64,000 nucleotides of DNA from Rhizobium rhizogenes (lineage in GTDB: Bacteria > Pseudomonadota > Alphaproteobacteria > Rhizobiales > Rhizobiaceae): the NCBI RefSeq assembly GCF_002005205.3, contig NZ_CP019702.2, positions 921,501 through 985,500 of the forward strand, in the 5' to 3' direction. Shown one piece after another: positions 1-9,489 of this stretch (its first letter is position 1; each line of letters opens with the position of its first letter). The position numbers and the translations under genes are program-made. Below the pieces are notes generated by a model. That model made no database searches and was not told the origin of the DNA. It saw only the letters and a list, made by a program, of their open reading frames with translations.

Positions 1-301
1 CGGGTGTCCAGATATCGTCGGAATCGAGAAAAGCGACGTAGTCAGTACCGTCAGGCACATTGTCGAGACCGGTATTGCGGGCGCCGCCCGGGCCGGCATT
101 GGCCTGTTTAATGACGAGAATCCGGTCTTTCTCACCCTGCGAAAGTTCCGCAAGTTCCTGATCGATCGGGTATGGCGATTCGTCATCGACGATGACAAGA
201 TCGAAATCCTGGTAAGTCTGCGCAAAAACCGATGCGAGTGCACGTCCAAGGACACCGTGCTGCTTTTGGTAGTAGGGAATGACGACAGTAAATCTTGCCA
301 T
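1..301 (-). CDS. exoW: Succinoglycan glucosyltransferase ExoW, GT2 family (partial, N-terminal 100 residues)
   Basis: The gene reads leftwards from an ATG at 301 and is cut by the window edge. The visible N-terminus has the GT-A fold pattern of family 2: a first strand TVVIPYY, then LVIVDDESP (nucleotide-binding Asp pair), then the metal-binding FLDSDD near residue 93. Identity as ExoW, which in Sinorhizobium adds a late beta-1,3-glucose to the succinoglycan octasaccharide at the cytoplasmic membrane, rests on its place next to exoT and exoH-P. The C-terminus, needed to exclude another GT2 enzyme, is not visible. It is transcribed divergently from exoT across 118 bp. Confidence 0.8.
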   Translation of the reverse strand, partial: MARFTVVIPYYQKQHGVLGRALASVFAQTYQDFDLVIVDDESPYPIDQELAELSQGEKDRILVIKQANAGPGGARNTGLDNVPDGTDYVAFLDSDDIWTP

Positions 302-419
302 TGTTTCGCCCCTTGCGTTGATCAAGAAGTGTCGGGCCCGATCCTAAAAGCGGCCCCGATGGTATCGGCAACTCCCAACCGGCTTTCCTCCCGCCGGCCT
401 CCAGAAACAGGATGCTTGT

Positions 420-1898
420 ATGCCCCCAGCGCCAAATGTAAAGACCATCACCACGAATGTCGGCTGGAGCGTTTTATCAAAAACAGGGACATTCGGGCTT
501 AAATTTGTCACGGTCCCCATTCTCGCAAGACTGCTTTCCCCGGAGGAATTCGGGGTGGTGGCGGTAGGACTAACGGTTGTACAGTTCCTGACGATGATCG
601 CCGGCGCGGGGCTGACCTCTGCCCTCATCGTCGAAAAGGAAGAGGATATGGAAACGATCCATACCGTCTTCTGGGCCAATCTGGCGATCTCCTGCACCAT
701 GGCCGCCGCCCTCTACATCTGGGCGGAGTTTTTCGGCGGGCTGCTGGGCGCAGTGGAAAGCGCTTACCTGCTGCGCATCATGGCGTTCCTCATTCCGCTG
801 CAGCTTGCCGGCGATGTCGCTTATTCGCTGCTCGCCCGGCGCATGAATTTCAGCAAGGACGCGCTCTGGAGCATGGCGTCTGAAAGCATCGCGGCCATCG
901 TCGCGGTGGCGCTCGCCTTCATGGGCTTCGGCGTCTGGGCGCTGATCATCCAGCTTTTTGCCGCGGCCCTCATCCGGCTTGTCGGGCTTTATGCCGTTTC
1001 CCGCTATTGCCCGCGCTTCGTCATGAAACCGCGCCGGCTGGTGCCGCTTCTCGGCTTCAGCTCGGGGCTGATGGGCTCGGAAATCGCCAATTTCGTTACC
1101 TTCCAGTCGCCGATGGTGGTCATTGCCCGACACCTGGGGCTGGCGGATGCCGGCGCCTATTCCGCCTCCAACCGCTTTGCCAGCATTCCCAATCAGGTGG
1201 TTCTGTCGGCTGTCATGGGTGTCCTGTTTCCCGCCTTCAGCCGCATGATGGACGATCCGCAGCGCCGGCGCGATGCGCTGATGTTCAGTACGCAGGTGCT
1301 GACCGTGCTCTTGGCACCGATGATGTTCGGCCTCTGGGCGGTGGCGGAGCCGGCTATGCTTGTCATCTTCGGGCAGAACTGGGCCTATGCCTGGCCTGTC
1401 CTCGGTCTGCTCGCCCTGTCCAAGGCCATTCTGACGCCGTGCAGCACCTTCATCCCGTATTTGAAGGGTGCAGGTTACGGCCGCGTGCTGTTCTGGTCGG
1501 CGACGATCCGCGCCATCGTCACCACCGTCGCGGTCTGGCTCGCAGCACTTTATGGCACCCTGATCGACGCGATGGTGTGGCTCTGCATCGTCAATGCGGT
1601 AACGCTGGTCGCCTATTCCTGGGCGGTGTTCAAGGCAAGCGACACGCCGTTTTTCCGCGGCCTTTATGTCAGCAGCAGGCCGATGATCGCGGCGCTCATC
1701 ATGGCCGTTGCGGTGCGCTATCTGCTTCACGTTCTGGCTGAGCGCATTCCTAATGCCACCCTTCAGGTCCTCATCGGCGCTGCCGTCGGCGGCCTCATCT
1801 ATGCGGCGCTGATCCTGCTGACCGAACGGGCGCTGCTCGGGAAAATTCTCGGAATGGTCAAATCGCGGCGCATGCGGGATACTGCAACCCAAGGTTAG
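420..1898 (+). CDS. exoT: Succinoglycan flippase-type membrane protein ExoT (MOP/PST family)
   Basis: This 492-residue protein consists almost entirely of hydrophobic segments, about 12-14 transmembrane helices. It opens with a Wzx/PST-type N-terminus (VGWSVLSKTGTFGLKFVTVPILARLLSPEEFG), in which an amphipathic start is followed by the L-x-P-x-E-F-G turn typical of O-antigen and exopolysaccharide translocases. Its likely role is moving undecaprenyl-linked or low-molecular-weight succinoglycan across the inner membrane. An AGGA stands about 6 bp before the ATG. It lies on the opposite strand to exoW and the same strand as exoH-P, but 372 bp separate it from exoH, so it probably has its own promoter and is not simply the first gene of that operon. 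Confidence 0.85.
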   Translation: MPPAPNVKTITTNVGWSVLSKTGTFGLKFVTVPILARLLSPEEFGVVAVGLTVVQFLTMIAGAGLTSALIVEKEEDMETIHTVFWANLAISCTMAAALYIWAEFFGGLLGAVESAYLLRIMAFLIPLQLAGDVAYSLLARRMNFSKDALWSMASESIAAIVAVALAFMGFGVWALIIQLFAAALIRLVGLYAVSRYCPRFVMKPRRLVPLLGFSSGLMGSEIANFVTFQSPMVVIARHLGLADAGAYSASNRFASIPNQVVLSAVMGVLFPAFSRMMDDPQRRRDALMFSTQVLTVLLAPMMFGLWAVAEPAMLVIFGQNWAYAWPVLGLLALSKAILTPCSTFIPYLKGAGYGRVLFWSATIRAIVTTVAVWLAALYGTLIDAMVWLCIVNAVTLVAYSWAVFKASDTPFFRGLYVSSRPMIAALIMAVAVRYLLHVLAERIPNATLQVLIGAAVGGLIYAALILLTERALLGKILGMVKSRRMRDTATQG

Positions 1899-2270
1899 TC
1901 AAACCACAGGAAAACGCGCCTCATTTCTGCCGTTAACCAACCTTTTCCGCGGTGATTTCCCTCACCGCGGCAAGGTCGGATAGCCGTTCATTTTGCAGCG
2001 CAGCATCACGACAAATGACAATTTCACACGCTTGAGCGATTTTTAATATTGTCCAGATTTATGAAAAAATAAGTTATATCAGTATCTTGATTTTTCGAAG
2101 CGGCGAGAATGGCCGAAACGCCAGACATTCACCCGCAAAATCTAAGCTTGTGTTTTTCCCGCGTCGCCACATTTTATCCCAAAGTCGAAACCAGACTTTC
2201 CAGTGCGGGCTTAAGTTCGCTCTGGTTGCAACGCGGCGTGGGTGGACGCCGCCCAATAGGGGTGACTGAT
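1899..2270. promoter_or_regulatory. exoT-exoH intergenic region: hairpin plus AT-rich promoter region
   Basis: This 372-bp gap holds two things. At 1947-1970 there is a perfect 9-bp inverted repeat (CCGCGGTGA, 6-nt loop, TCACCGCGG), which may end exoT transcripts but has no U-tract after it. From about 2035 to 2100 the sequence turns strongly AT-rich. One possible promoter is TTGTCC at 2049-2054 with TTATAT at 2074-2079; its 19-bp spacer is long, so this is only a candidate. The reading frame upstream of exoH stays open here but looks non-coding. AT-rich stretches like this are typical targets of Ros/MucR-type regulators of exo genes; that link is inference. Confidence 0.5.
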
Positions 2271-3419
2271 GTGACTGTCGATCAGAACCTATCCTCCCGT
2301 ATCAATTTGATGCGCATATTGCTGATTTCAGGAATCGTGTTCGTTCATGTGCCGCACGATGCCGAAACCAGCCCCTTTCTCGGCCTTTATGGCTTCTTCG
2401 ACTGGCTGCGGGTTTTCCTGGGCGATGCGCTGTTCCGCATCGGCGTGCCCTGTCTCAGCGCCATTTCCGGTTACCTGCTGTTTCGCCGCGGCATGAGCGG
2501 TTTCGATTATCCCGCGACGATCCGTTCCAAGTCGAAAACCGTGCTGCTGCCCTTCCTTCTGTGGAATGGAGCGCTGTTTGCCGCCGTGCTGCTGATCCAG
2601 CTGTTCGATGTCGGCGTCGGTTATTTCCCTGATCTGTGGAATGCCAGCCCACGTGAAATCATCAGCCATGGAACGGCGCTTGAGGAACTGCCGGTGAATG
2701 TGCCGCTGTATTTCCTGCGCGATCTCTTCGTCTGCATCCTGCTGTCGCCGGTGCTCGCTTTTCTGATGCGCCGTTTCGCGCTGCCGACGCTTGCCATCCT
2801 GCTCGTCATCACCGCCATGCCTGACCTGACGATCTTCATCGTCCAGAAGAAATCCATCCTCTTCAGCTTTTCGCTCGGCATCGCGCTCGCGCTGCACCGG
2901 GTCGATGTCAAGGCGCTTGATCCCTACGCCTTGCCCATCATGGTGCTGACCTTCGCCGCCTCCGCCATATTGGCCACCGGCCTTTATTTCACCGGCCCGG
3001 AATTCACCTTCTGGCTGAACATCTCACGCAATCTGCTCGCGGTCTTCGGCGCGCTCGGTTTCTGGGTTTCCTCCGCCATCCTGATCCGCAGCCGGCTGGG
3101 TCAGCGGCTTGCCGAAACCGGCAGCCTGAGCTTCTGGATTTTCTGCGCTCATTACCCCTTGCTCGTGATCATGTGGATGATCTGGAACAAGGGCGGGCCG
3201 GACTTCTATCCTGCCTTCTATATCAGCGCGACGCTTTCCGCCTTCGTCATTCTGGTGATCAGCAATGCCCAGATCCGCAAATACCTGCCCGCCGTTTATG
3301 CCGTACTGACCGGAAGCCGCAGCGGCAAACGCAAGGCCAGCGCCGAACTCACGGCAAAACGGCCCGCCACGATAGGCCCGCCGAAATCCGAAACGCTTTA
3401 TTCGCAACGACAGAGGTGA
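2271..3419 (+). CDS. exoH: Succinoglycan succinyltransferase ExoH (acyltransferase-3 family)
   Basis: This 382-residue polytopic membrane protein has the acyltransferase-3 layout. Helix 1 (RINLMRILLISGIVFVHV) carries the conserved R near the N-terminus and the H at its end, and about ten helices follow. In Sinorhizobium ExoH succinylates succinoglycan, which affects its cleavage and its role in symbiosis. I chose GTG 2271 because AGGGG at 2258-2262 sits 8 bp upstream and the protein then begins just before the first helix. An open frame extends to 2109, but that extension has no family features. It is the first gene of exoHKLAMONP, and exoK starts 4 bp after its stop. Confidence 0.87.
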   Translation: MTVDQNLSSRINLMRILLISGIVFVHVPHDAETSPFLGLYGFFDWLRVFLGDALFRIGVPCLSAISGYLLFRRGMSGFDYPATIRSKSKTVLLPFLLWNGALFAAVLLIQLFDVGVGYFPDLWNASPREIISHGTALEELPVNVPLYFLRDLFVCILLSPVLAFLMRRFALPTLAILLVITAMPDLTIFIVQKKSILFSFSLGIALALHRVDVKALDPYALPIMVLTFAASAILATGLYFTGPEFTFWLNISRNLLAVFGALGFWVSSAILIRSRLGQRLAETGSLSFWIFCAHYPLLVIMWMIWNKGGPDFYPAFYISATLSAFVILVISNAQIRKYLPAVYAVLTGSRSGKRKASAELTAKRPATIGPPKSETLYSQRQR

Positions 3420-3423
3420 ACCA

Positions 3424-4215
3424 ATGACAACATTTGTCACCCGCGTTCAGACACGCATTTTTCTTGCCGCAGCCCTTTCGGCCACCGCTTTTGCAGCACC
3501 GGTCCACGCGCAGGAAGGCAACGGCACATCCTTCATCGAGAATTTCGATTCCATGGACCGGTCCTTCTGGTACGTCTCAGACGGCTGGAACAACGGTTCG
3601 CATCAGAATTGCACCTGGTCGAAGAAACTGGCGACGGTGGAAAACGGCCAGCTCACGCTCGGTTTCGAGGAAGCCAAGGCTGGCGATCGCAACTTCGCCT
3701 GCGGCGAAATCCAGACCAAGGGGCGTTATCGCTACGGCACCTATGAGGCACGGATGAAGGCCGCCACCGGCTCGGGCCTGAACTCCGCCTTCTTCACCTA
3801 TATCGGCCCAACCGACAAGAAGCCGCATGATGAAATCGACTTCGAGGTTCTGGGCAGGAATACGGGCCAGGTGCAGCTGAACCAGTATATTTCCGCCAAG
3901 GGCGGCAATGAGAAGCTGGTGCCGGTGGAAGGCGGAGCCGATGCCGGTTTCAACGATTACGCCTTCGTCTGGGAGCCGCAGCGCCTGCGTTATTACGTCA
4001 ACGGCAAGCTCGTCCACGAAGTGACCGACGAGACGAAAATCCCCCAGAATGCCCAGAAGATTTTCTTCAGCCTGTGGGGCACCGACACGCTGAAAGACTG
4101 GATGGGCCGTTTTTCTTATGCCGGACCATCACAGATGATCGTTGACCGGTTTGCCTTCACGGCGCTCGGCGACAAATGCCAGTTCCCGGAATCCATCGCC
4201 TGCGCCCTCAACTGA
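3424..4215 (+). CDS. exoK: Secreted endo-beta-1,3-1,4-glycanase ExoK (GH16)
   Basis: The 263-residue protein has a Sec-type signal peptide (residues 1-29, hydrophobic core IFLAAALSATAFAAP, cleavage after AHA). A single GH16 jelly-roll domain follows. The catalytic E-x-D-x-E motif is visible as EIDFE, residues 137-141, with E137 as nucleophile and E141 as acid/base. A Trp-rich region FVWEPQRLRYYVNG follows, as in other GH16 lichenases. It cleaves nascent succinoglycan to lower its molecular weight. GAGGTGA precedes the ATG. Odd point: Sinorhizobium ExoK is described as leaving the cell through the type I system PrsDE, yet this protein carries an ordinary-looking signal peptide. Confidence 0.92.
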   Translation: MTTFVTRVQTRIFLAAALSATAFAAPVHAQEGNGTSFIENFDSMDRSFWYVSDGWNNGSHQNCTWSKKLATVENGQLTLGFEEAKAGDRNFACGEIQTKGRYRYGTYEARMKAATGSGLNSAFFTYIGPTDKKPHDEIDFEVLGRNTGQVQLNQYISAKGGNEKLVPVEGGADAGFNDYAFVWEPQRLRYYVNGKLVHEVTDETKIPQNAQKIFFSLWGTDTLKDWMGRFSYAGPSQMIVDRFAFTALGDKCQFPESIACALN

Positions 4216-4254
4216 TTTTTTGAACCAAATCGTACGCCGCGGCGTCTCCGACGC

Positions 4255-5457
4255 ATGAACCAACCGGACCCTTGCATGACCCATGTTCTATATCTCGCGC
4301 ATGATCTGTCAGACCCCGCCATTCGCCGGCGGGTGCTGACCCTGCTTGCGGGCGGGGCGCGGGTGACGCTGGCCGGCTTCCGGCGCGGACAGAACCGGTT
4401 GGCGGAGATTGAAGGCGTCGTACCCGTTGTGCTCGGGGAAACCGCCGACGGGCAGTTTCTGCAGCGCATGGCGGCGGTGGCGAAAGCCAGCCTCTCGCTC
4501 GGCAAGACATTGAGCGGCATCCCCGCCCCCGATGTCATTCTCGCCAGAAATCTGGAAATGCTGGCGCTGGCAAAGCGCGCCATGTCGATCTATGCCGGGC
4601 AGCCGGCGCTGGTTTACGAGTGTCTCGACATTCACCGCCTGCTTCTCAACAAGGGCAAGCCCGGACAGATGCTGAATGCCGCGCAGCGTTATTTCGCCCG
4701 CGACGCCAAGCTGTTGGTGACGAGTTCCCCGGCTTTCGTGGAGCATTATTTCAAGCCGGTTTCCGGCCTTAATCTTCCCGTGCTGCTGCAGGAAAACAAG
4801 GTGCTGGCGCTTGACGCCACCGTTGCCGCCACGCCGCAACCGCGCGCTCCCGCCCTCGGCGAACCATGGAAAATCGGCTGGTTCGGCGCGCTTCGCTGCC
4901 GCAAGTCGCTAGAAATCCTCGCCGAATTTGCCCTTCGAATGGAGGGCAAGGTCGAAATCATCCTGCGCGGTCGGCCGGCCTATTCGGAATTTGCCGATTT
5001 CGACGGCTTCGTGGCCGCTGCCCCGCATGTGCATTTCCATGGGCCTTACAAGAACCCCGAAGATCTGGCCGCCATCTATAACGAGGTGCAGTTCACCTGG
5101 GCGATAGACTTTTTCGAGGAAGGCCAGAATTCCAGCTGGCTGCTGCCCAACCGGCTTTACGAGGGCTGCCTTTATGGCACCCTGCCGATTGCGCTTGCCG
5201 GCACGGAAACCGCCCGCTTCATCGACAGGCGCGATATCGGCTTCGTCCTGCAGAATGCACGTCCGGACGACCTCGCCGCCCTGTTCGACCAGATGACGCC
5301 GCAAACCTATGCGGACGCCTTCAACACCCTCTCGGCTCTCGACAGGAAACAATGGCTCACCGACCGCGACGATTGCCGCCAGCTGGTCCAGCACTTGTCC
5401 TCTCTCGCCAAATCCGCCTCCGGCCATGCCCGTGAAGCGCAGTTTTCACCCGTGTAA
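4255..5457 (+). CDS. exoL: Succinoglycan glucosyltransferase ExoL
   Basis: The protein is 400 residues, or 393 if it starts at ATG 4276, which gives the more compact start MTHVLYLAHDL; neither ATG has a strong ribosome-binding site. The fold looks like GT-B. There is an N-terminal Rossmann-like start (VLYLAHDLSDPAIRRRV), and a second half begins WKIGWFGALRCRKSLEIL and ends in a donor-site region LYGTLPIALAGTETA. In Sinorhizobium ExoL adds the second glucose, beta-1,4, to the lipid-linked intermediate. Its TAA overlaps the preceding base context of exoA, so the two are probably co-translated. Confidence 0.88.
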   Translation: MNQPDPCMTHVLYLAHDLSDPAIRRRVLTLLAGGARVTLAGFRRGQNRLAEIEGVVPVVLGETADGQFLQRMAAVAKASLSLGKTLSGIPAPDVILARNLEMLALAKRAMSIYAGQPALVYECLDIHRLLLNKGKPGQMLNAAQRYFARDAKLLVTSSPAFVEHYFKPVSGLNLPVLLQENKVLALDATVAATPQPRAPALGEPWKIGWFGALRCRKSLEILAEFALRMEGKVEIILRGRPAYSEFADFDGFVAAAPHVHFHGPYKNPEDLAAIYNEVQFTWAIDFFEEGQNSSWLLPNRLYEGCLYGTLPIALAGTETARFIDRRDIGFVLQNARPDDLAALFDQMTPQTYADAFNTLSALDRKQWLTDRDDCRQLVQHLSSLAKSASGHAREAQFSPV

Positions 5458-5474
5458 TGCGTAGGGGGCAAATC

Positions 5475-6473
5475 ATGGAAGGTCGTGGCAATTCCGGCAT
5501 CAGAACATTGATCGTCATTCCCTGCCTCAACGAGGCAAAGACGATTGAGGGGCTGCTCAACAAGTTCACCGTCGCAATGCAGGGCCGGCTTTTCCGCATC
5601 GTGGTTGCCGATGGCGGCAGCACGGATGGAACACGCGATATCGTCACCGCCTTTGCGGCGGCGGATGACCGCGTGACGCTTCTTCCCAATCCGAAGCGCA
5701 TCCAGAGCGCCGGTATCAACCTTGCCGTCGCCACCTTCGGCGAGGATTTCGATTACCTCATCCGCATCGACGCCCATGGTGATTATCCCGATGATTATTG
5801 CCAGCGGCTGATCGAGGACGCCGAGCGCACCGGCGCGGACTCCGTCGTCGTCGCCATGGATACCGTCGGCCACGGCCTGTTTCAGAAAGCGACGGCCATC
5901 GCCCAGAACTCCAAGCTCGGCAATGGCGGCTCCAAGCACCGCGAAGGCGCGAAAGGCCACTGGATCGACCATGGCCACCACGCATTGATGCGGATTGCCG
6001 CTTTCGATGCCGTCGGCGGTTATGACGAGAGCTTCAGCCACAATGAGGATGCCGAGCTGGACTTCCGGCTGCGCAAATCCGGTTTCCGCATCTGGATGAC
6101 CGACAAGACCCGCATGACCTATTATCCGCGCGCCAGCGTCCTGCCGCTGTTTCGGCAATATCTCGCCTATGGGCGCGGCCGGGCGAAGAACCTCCTGAAA
6201 CACCGCTCCATCCCGAAAATCCGCCAGATGATTCCGCTGGCCGTGCTGCCGGTCTTCATCTTCGCCTTGCTGTCGCTTGTGCATTGGGCCGCACTTATTC
6301 CGCTTGGCCTCTGGATCGCCGCATGTGTGGGTTATGGCTTGTGGATGGCAATAGGTCAGAAAAACCCATACGGCCCGCTCGCCGCCTTTTCGGCGATGGT
6401 GATGCATCTGGCCTGGTCCACCGGCTTCTGGCTGGAACTCCTGAAATTCCGGGGAAGAAAGGCTGTCTCATGA
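5475..6473 (+). CDS. exoA: Succinoglycan beta-1,3-glucosyltransferase ExoA (GT2)
   Basis: This 332-residue GT2 enzyme begins TLIVIPCLNEAKTIEGLL. It has the first Asp motif VADGGSTDGT near residue 50, the metal-binding IRIDAHGDYPD near residue 100 and an ED-rich acceptor motif SHNEDAELDFRLRKSGF. Two or three C-terminal helices, from about residue 255, anchor it to the inner membrane. ExoA adds the first glucose to the ExoY-primed galactose lipid. ATG 5475 is preferred because AGGGGG lies 6 bp upstream. An alternative ATG at 5457 overlaps the exoL stop. Its own stop overlaps exoM as ATGA. Confidence 0.9.
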   Translation: MEGRGNSGIRTLIVIPCLNEAKTIEGLLNKFTVAMQGRLFRIVVADGGSTDGTRDIVTAFAAADDRVTLLPNPKRIQSAGINLAVATFGEDFDYLIRIDAHGDYPDDYCQRLIEDAERTGADSVVVAMDTVGHGLFQKATAIAQNSKLGNGGSKHREGAKGHWIDHGHHALMRIAAFDAVGGYDESFSHNEDAELDFRLRKSGFRIWMTDKTRMTYYPRASVLPLFRQYLAYGRGRAKNLLKHRSIPKIRQMIPLAVLPVFIFALLSLVHWAALIPLGLWIAACVGYGLWMAIGQKNPYGPLAAFSAMVMHLAWSTGFWLELLKFRGRKAVS

Positions 6474-7414
6474 CCGACAACACCGTCACCCGCCCGCATG
6501 ATTCGAAAACCGTCGATATCGGCATCTGCACCTACAGACGCCCCGCACTCGTCGCCACACTTCTGTCACTCTTCGAACTCGACGTGCCGGAAGGTGCGAA
6601 AGTTCGGCTGATCGTTGCGGATAATGACGAGGAGCCAAGCGCCAGGGCGAGTGTGGACCGCCTGCGCGAAACCGCGCCCTTTGAGATCACCTATGTCCAT
6701 TGCCCGAAATCGAATATTTCGATTGCCCGCAATGCCTGCCTGTCGGAATGCAAGGCGGATTATCTGGCCTTCATCGACGATGACGAAACCGCCCCGCCGC
6801 ACTGGCTCACCGCCCTTCTGGAAAAAGCCGACGAGACCGGTGCGGAAACCGTTCTCGGCCCCGTGACGGCGGTTTACCGGGACAATGCGCCGGGCTGGAT
6901 GAAACGCGGTGATTTCCACTCGACCGTTCCGGTCTGGGTCAATGGCGAAATCATCACCGGTTATACCTGCAACACATTGCTCAGGATGGATGCGCCCTCG
7001 GTGAAGGGCCGGCGTTTTGCGCTGGCGCTCGGCCAGAGCGGCGGCGAAGACACCCATTTCTTCTCGCATCTTCACGCCGCCGGCGGCCGTATCGTTTTTG
7101 CGGAAGACGCCATGCTGTCCGAACCGGTGCCGGAAAATCGCGCCAGCTTCATGTGGCTTGCCAAACGCCGCTTCCGCTCCGGCCAGACCCATGGCCGCGT
7201 GCTGGCGGACAGGAAACCCGGTGTACGCCGCGTGATGCAGGTACTGAAGGCAGGTTCGAAAGTGCTTTACTGCGCCGTCTTCGCCGCCTTGAACGGTTTC
7301 AACGCCGTTCGCCGCAATCGTTATGCGCTGCGTGGCGCGTTGCATATGGGCTCGATGAGTGGCGCCTTCGGCGTGCGTGAAATCCGCCAGTATGGCGCGG
7401 TGGAGGCGACCTGA
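6470..7414 (+). CDS. exoM: Succinoglycan beta-1,4-glucosyltransferase ExoM (GT2)
   Basis: This 314-residue GT2 protein begins VDIGICTYRRPALVATLLSL. It carries LIVADNDEEPSA (nucleotide-binding Asp) and YLAFIDDDETAPPHWL (the D-D-D metal site) around residue 100, and GQSGGEDTHFFSHLHAAG further on, where an E-D pair marks the acceptor or catalytic region. In Sinorhizobium ExoM adds the third glucose, beta-1,4. The ATG at 6470 overlaps the exoA TGA, and its own TGA overlaps the exoO ATG, so the three genes look translationally coupled. A longer in-frame extension upstream lies within exoA and is not used. Confidence 0.9.
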   Translation: MTDNTVTRPHDSKTVDIGICTYRRPALVATLLSLFELDVPEGAKVRLIVADNDEEPSARASVDRLRETAPFEITYVHCPKSNISIARNACLSECKADYLAFIDDDETAPPHWLTALLEKADETGAETVLGPVTAVYRDNAPGWMKRGDFHSTVPVWVNGEIITGYTCNTLLRMDAPSVKGRRFALALGQSGGEDTHFFSHLHAAGGRIVFAEDAMLSEPVPENRASFMWLAKRRFRSGQTHGRVLADRKPGVRRVMQVLKAGSKVLYCAVFAALNGFNAVRRNRYALRGALHMGSMSGAFGVREIRQYGAVEAT

Positions 7415-8409
7415 TGGAAAACCTTGCCCCGTCGCCCGATATCAGCTTCGTCATCGCCGCCTATAATGCCGCCGATACGATCGAAGCCGCCGTTCAAAGC
7501 GCGCTCGACCAGCAGGGTGTGACGCTGGAAGTGATCGTCGTCGACGACCGTTCCGCCGATGACACCATTGCGCTCGTGGAAGGTATCGCCATTATCGACC
7601 CGCGCGTCCGTCTACTTGCACTTGCCGAAAATCTCGGTCCGGGCGGTGCGCGCAATGCCGGCATCGAAGCCGCGACCGGACGCTGGATCGCCGTACTCGA
7701 TTCCGACGATGTCATTCGCCCGGAACGTTCCGCCTGCATGATGTGCCGGGCGGAAGCCGCCAGTGCGGCGATTGCGGTCGATAATCTCGATGTGGTCTAT
7801 ACCGACGGCAGGCTCATGGAGACGATGTTTCCGGAAGAATTTCTGGAGGAACGGCCGGTTCTCACGCTTGAGGACTTCATTTCCTCCAACATCCTGTTCC
7901 GCGCCACCTTCAACTTCGGTTATATGAAACCGATGTTCCGGCGCGACTTCCTCAATGCCGAGGGGCTGCGCTTCCGCGAGGATATCCGCATTGGCGAGGA
8001 TTATATCCTGCTCGCCTCGGCACTCGCCGCCGGCGGCCTCTGCGTCATCGAACCCAAACCGGGTTACATCTACAATATTCGCGAAGGCTCGATTTCGCGT
8101 GTGCTCGAGCTTCATCACGTCGAAGCGATGATGCGGGCGGATCAGGAATTCCTGAGCCATTACACTCTGCTGCCCGCCGCCATGGATGCGCAGCAGGCGA
8201 GAAGCCGCAGCCTGCGGCTGGCGCATAATTTTTTGACATTGGTGGAAAACATCAAGCGCCGCTCGGTACTCGGCGCCTTGAAGACCACGATAAGGGATCC
8301 TGCCGTGCTGGGGCATTTGCGAATGCCCATTGCAGTGCGGCTGAGGAGGCTGCGGGACGCCATGTTTGCGCCCGCGGCGAATACAGGGGTGAAAAGACAG
8401 ATTTCGTGA
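7414..8409 (+). CDS. exoO: Succinoglycan beta-1,6-glucosyltransferase ExoO (GT2)
   Basis: The 331-residue GT2 enzyme shows [36 protein letters not shown] (first Asp pair) and a classic [25 protein letters not shown] block with the metal-binding DSDD near residue 100. An acidic [14 protein letters not shown] motif follows near residue 190. ExoO adds a beta-1,6-linked glucose that begins the side chain of the repeat unit. Its ATG overlaps the stop of exoM. A 67-bp gap then leads to exoN. Confidence 0.9.
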   Translation: MENLAPSPDISFVIAAYNAADTIEAAVQSALDQQGVTLEVIVVDDRSADDTIALVEGIAIIDPRVRLLALAENLGPGGARNAGIEAATGRWIAVLDSDDVIRPERSACMMCRAEAASAAIAVDNLDVVYTDGRLMETMFPEEFLEERPVLTLEDFISSNILFRATFNFGYMKPMFRRDFLNAEGLRFREDIRIGEDYILLASALAAGGLCVIEPKPGYIYNIREGSISRVLELHHVEAMMRADQEFLSHYTLLPAAMDAQQARSRSLRLAHNFLTLVENIKRRSVLGALKTTIRDPAVLGHLRMPIAVRLRRLRDAMFAPAANTGVKRQIS

Positions 8410-8476
8410 AATTTGCGCGTGGACGAAATCTGCGCGGGGACTGGGGACAGATCAAACCTTGATGAAGGAGAACGCG

Positions 8477-9382
8477 ATGGACCTGAACAAAACTGTCAGA
8501 AAAGCCGTCATTCCCGTAGCTGGCAACGGCACACGGTTTTTGCCCGCCACCAAGGCGATGCCGAAGGAAATGCTGACGATCGTGGATCGTCCGGTCGTGC
8601 AATACGCCGTTGACGAGGCCATGCAGGCCGGTATCGAACACATTATTTTCGTGACGAGCCGCAACAAGACCGCCATCGAAGACTATTTCGACAGCGCGCC
8701 GGAACTCATCAATACGCTCACCCGCTCCGGCAAGACCGTGCAGGTATTGCAGCTTGAAAAGATGCTGCCGGTTGCCGGCACTGTCAGCTATACGCGCCAG
8801 CAGGTGCCGCTCGGTCTCGGCCACGCCGTCTGGTGCGCGCGCGAACTGGTGGGCAAGGAGCCTTTCGCCCTGCTTCTGCCTGACATGGTTTCCTACGGCG
8901 CACGCGGCTGCATCGCTGGCCTGATGGAGCTTTATGACGAAGTCGGCGGTAATATTCTCGGTGTCGAGGAATGCCTGCCGGAAGAAGTCTCGTCCTATGG
9001 CGTCGTCGGCGTCGGCCAGAAGGTCAATCATGGCTTCGCCGTCACCGAAATGGTCGAAAAGCCGGAACCATACAAGGCGCCTTCGAATTATTACCTGAAT
9101 GGCCGTTACATCCTGCAGCCGGAAATTTTCGATATTCTCGCCAAGCAGGAGCGCGGCGCGGGCAATGAAATCCAGCTGACCGACGGCATGAAGCGGCTTG
9201 CCGAAAAGCAGTCTTTCCATGCGCAGAAATATAGCGGCCGCACCTTTGACTGCGGCAGCAAGCAGGGCTTCATCGCCGCCAACGTCGCCTTCTCGCTGCT
9301 GCGCGCCGACATGGAGGCGCAGGTTCTCGCTTCCGTGAAGGAACTGGTGGCAAACCACGAAAGCCGCGTCCAGGCGGCCTGA
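8477..9382 (+). CDS. exoN: UTP-glucose-1-phosphate uridylyltransferase ExoN
   Basis: This 301-residue enzyme makes UDP-glucose for exopolysaccharide assembly. The N-terminal nucleotide-binding motif [18 protein letters not shown] is clear, followed by [11 protein letters not shown] and the sugar-phosphate site motif [16 protein letters not shown] and a C-terminal FDCGSKQG match bacterial GalU-type proteins. ATG 8477 has AAGGAG 6 bp upstream. A start six codons earlier is possible but lacks such a site. The organism probably has a second galU elsewhere, so this copy is likely dedicated to succinoglycan. Confidence 0.93.
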   Translation: MDLNKTVRKAVIPVAGNGTRFLPATKAMPKEMLTIVDRPVVQYAVDEAMQAGIEHIIFVTSRNKTAIEDYFDSAPELINTLTRSGKTVQVLQLEKMLPVAGTVSYTRQQVPLGLGHAVWCARELVGKEPFALLLPDMVSYGARGCIAGLMELYDEVGGNILGVEECLPEEVSSYGVVGVGQKVNHGFAVTEMVEKPEPYKAPSNYYLNGRYILQPEIFDILAKQERGAGNEIQLTDGMKRLAEKQSFHAQKYSGRTFDCGSKQGFIAANVAFSLLRADMEAQVLASVKELVANHESRVQAA

Positions 9383-9430
9383 CTTTAATCGCGCCGCCGG
9401 GGGAGGCGGCCGGCGCACCAATAACGGGGG

Positions 9431-9461
9431 GCGGGAAGGCGAGCATTGTTCGGCTTCCCGC
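9431..9461 (+). repeat. Inverted repeat in the exoP leader
   Basis: Between exoN and exoP, GCGGGAAG at 9431-9438 pairs with CTTCCCGC at 9454-9461, 29 bp before the exoP ATG. It could be an RNA hairpin that separates exoN and exoP expression or stabilises a processed transcript end. There is no T-tract, so it is not a standard terminator. Confidence 0.5.
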
Positions 9462-9489
9462 GTACCATTTTAATTCACAAGGTAGGTCC

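Noticed and set aside
570..1892. Long open frame on the minus strand across exoT
   Set aside because: It is Arg/His/Gly-rich with no domain, and overlaps a clear membrane protein; typical antisense shadow in high-GC DNA.
1947..1970. Inverted repeat called as a Rho-independent terminator
   Set aside because: No T-run follows on the coding strand; kept only as part of the intergenic description.
2109..2270. N-terminal extension of the exoH frame
   Set aside because: Open frame only; GTG 2271 has a good ribosome-binding site and the extension shows no acyltransferase features.
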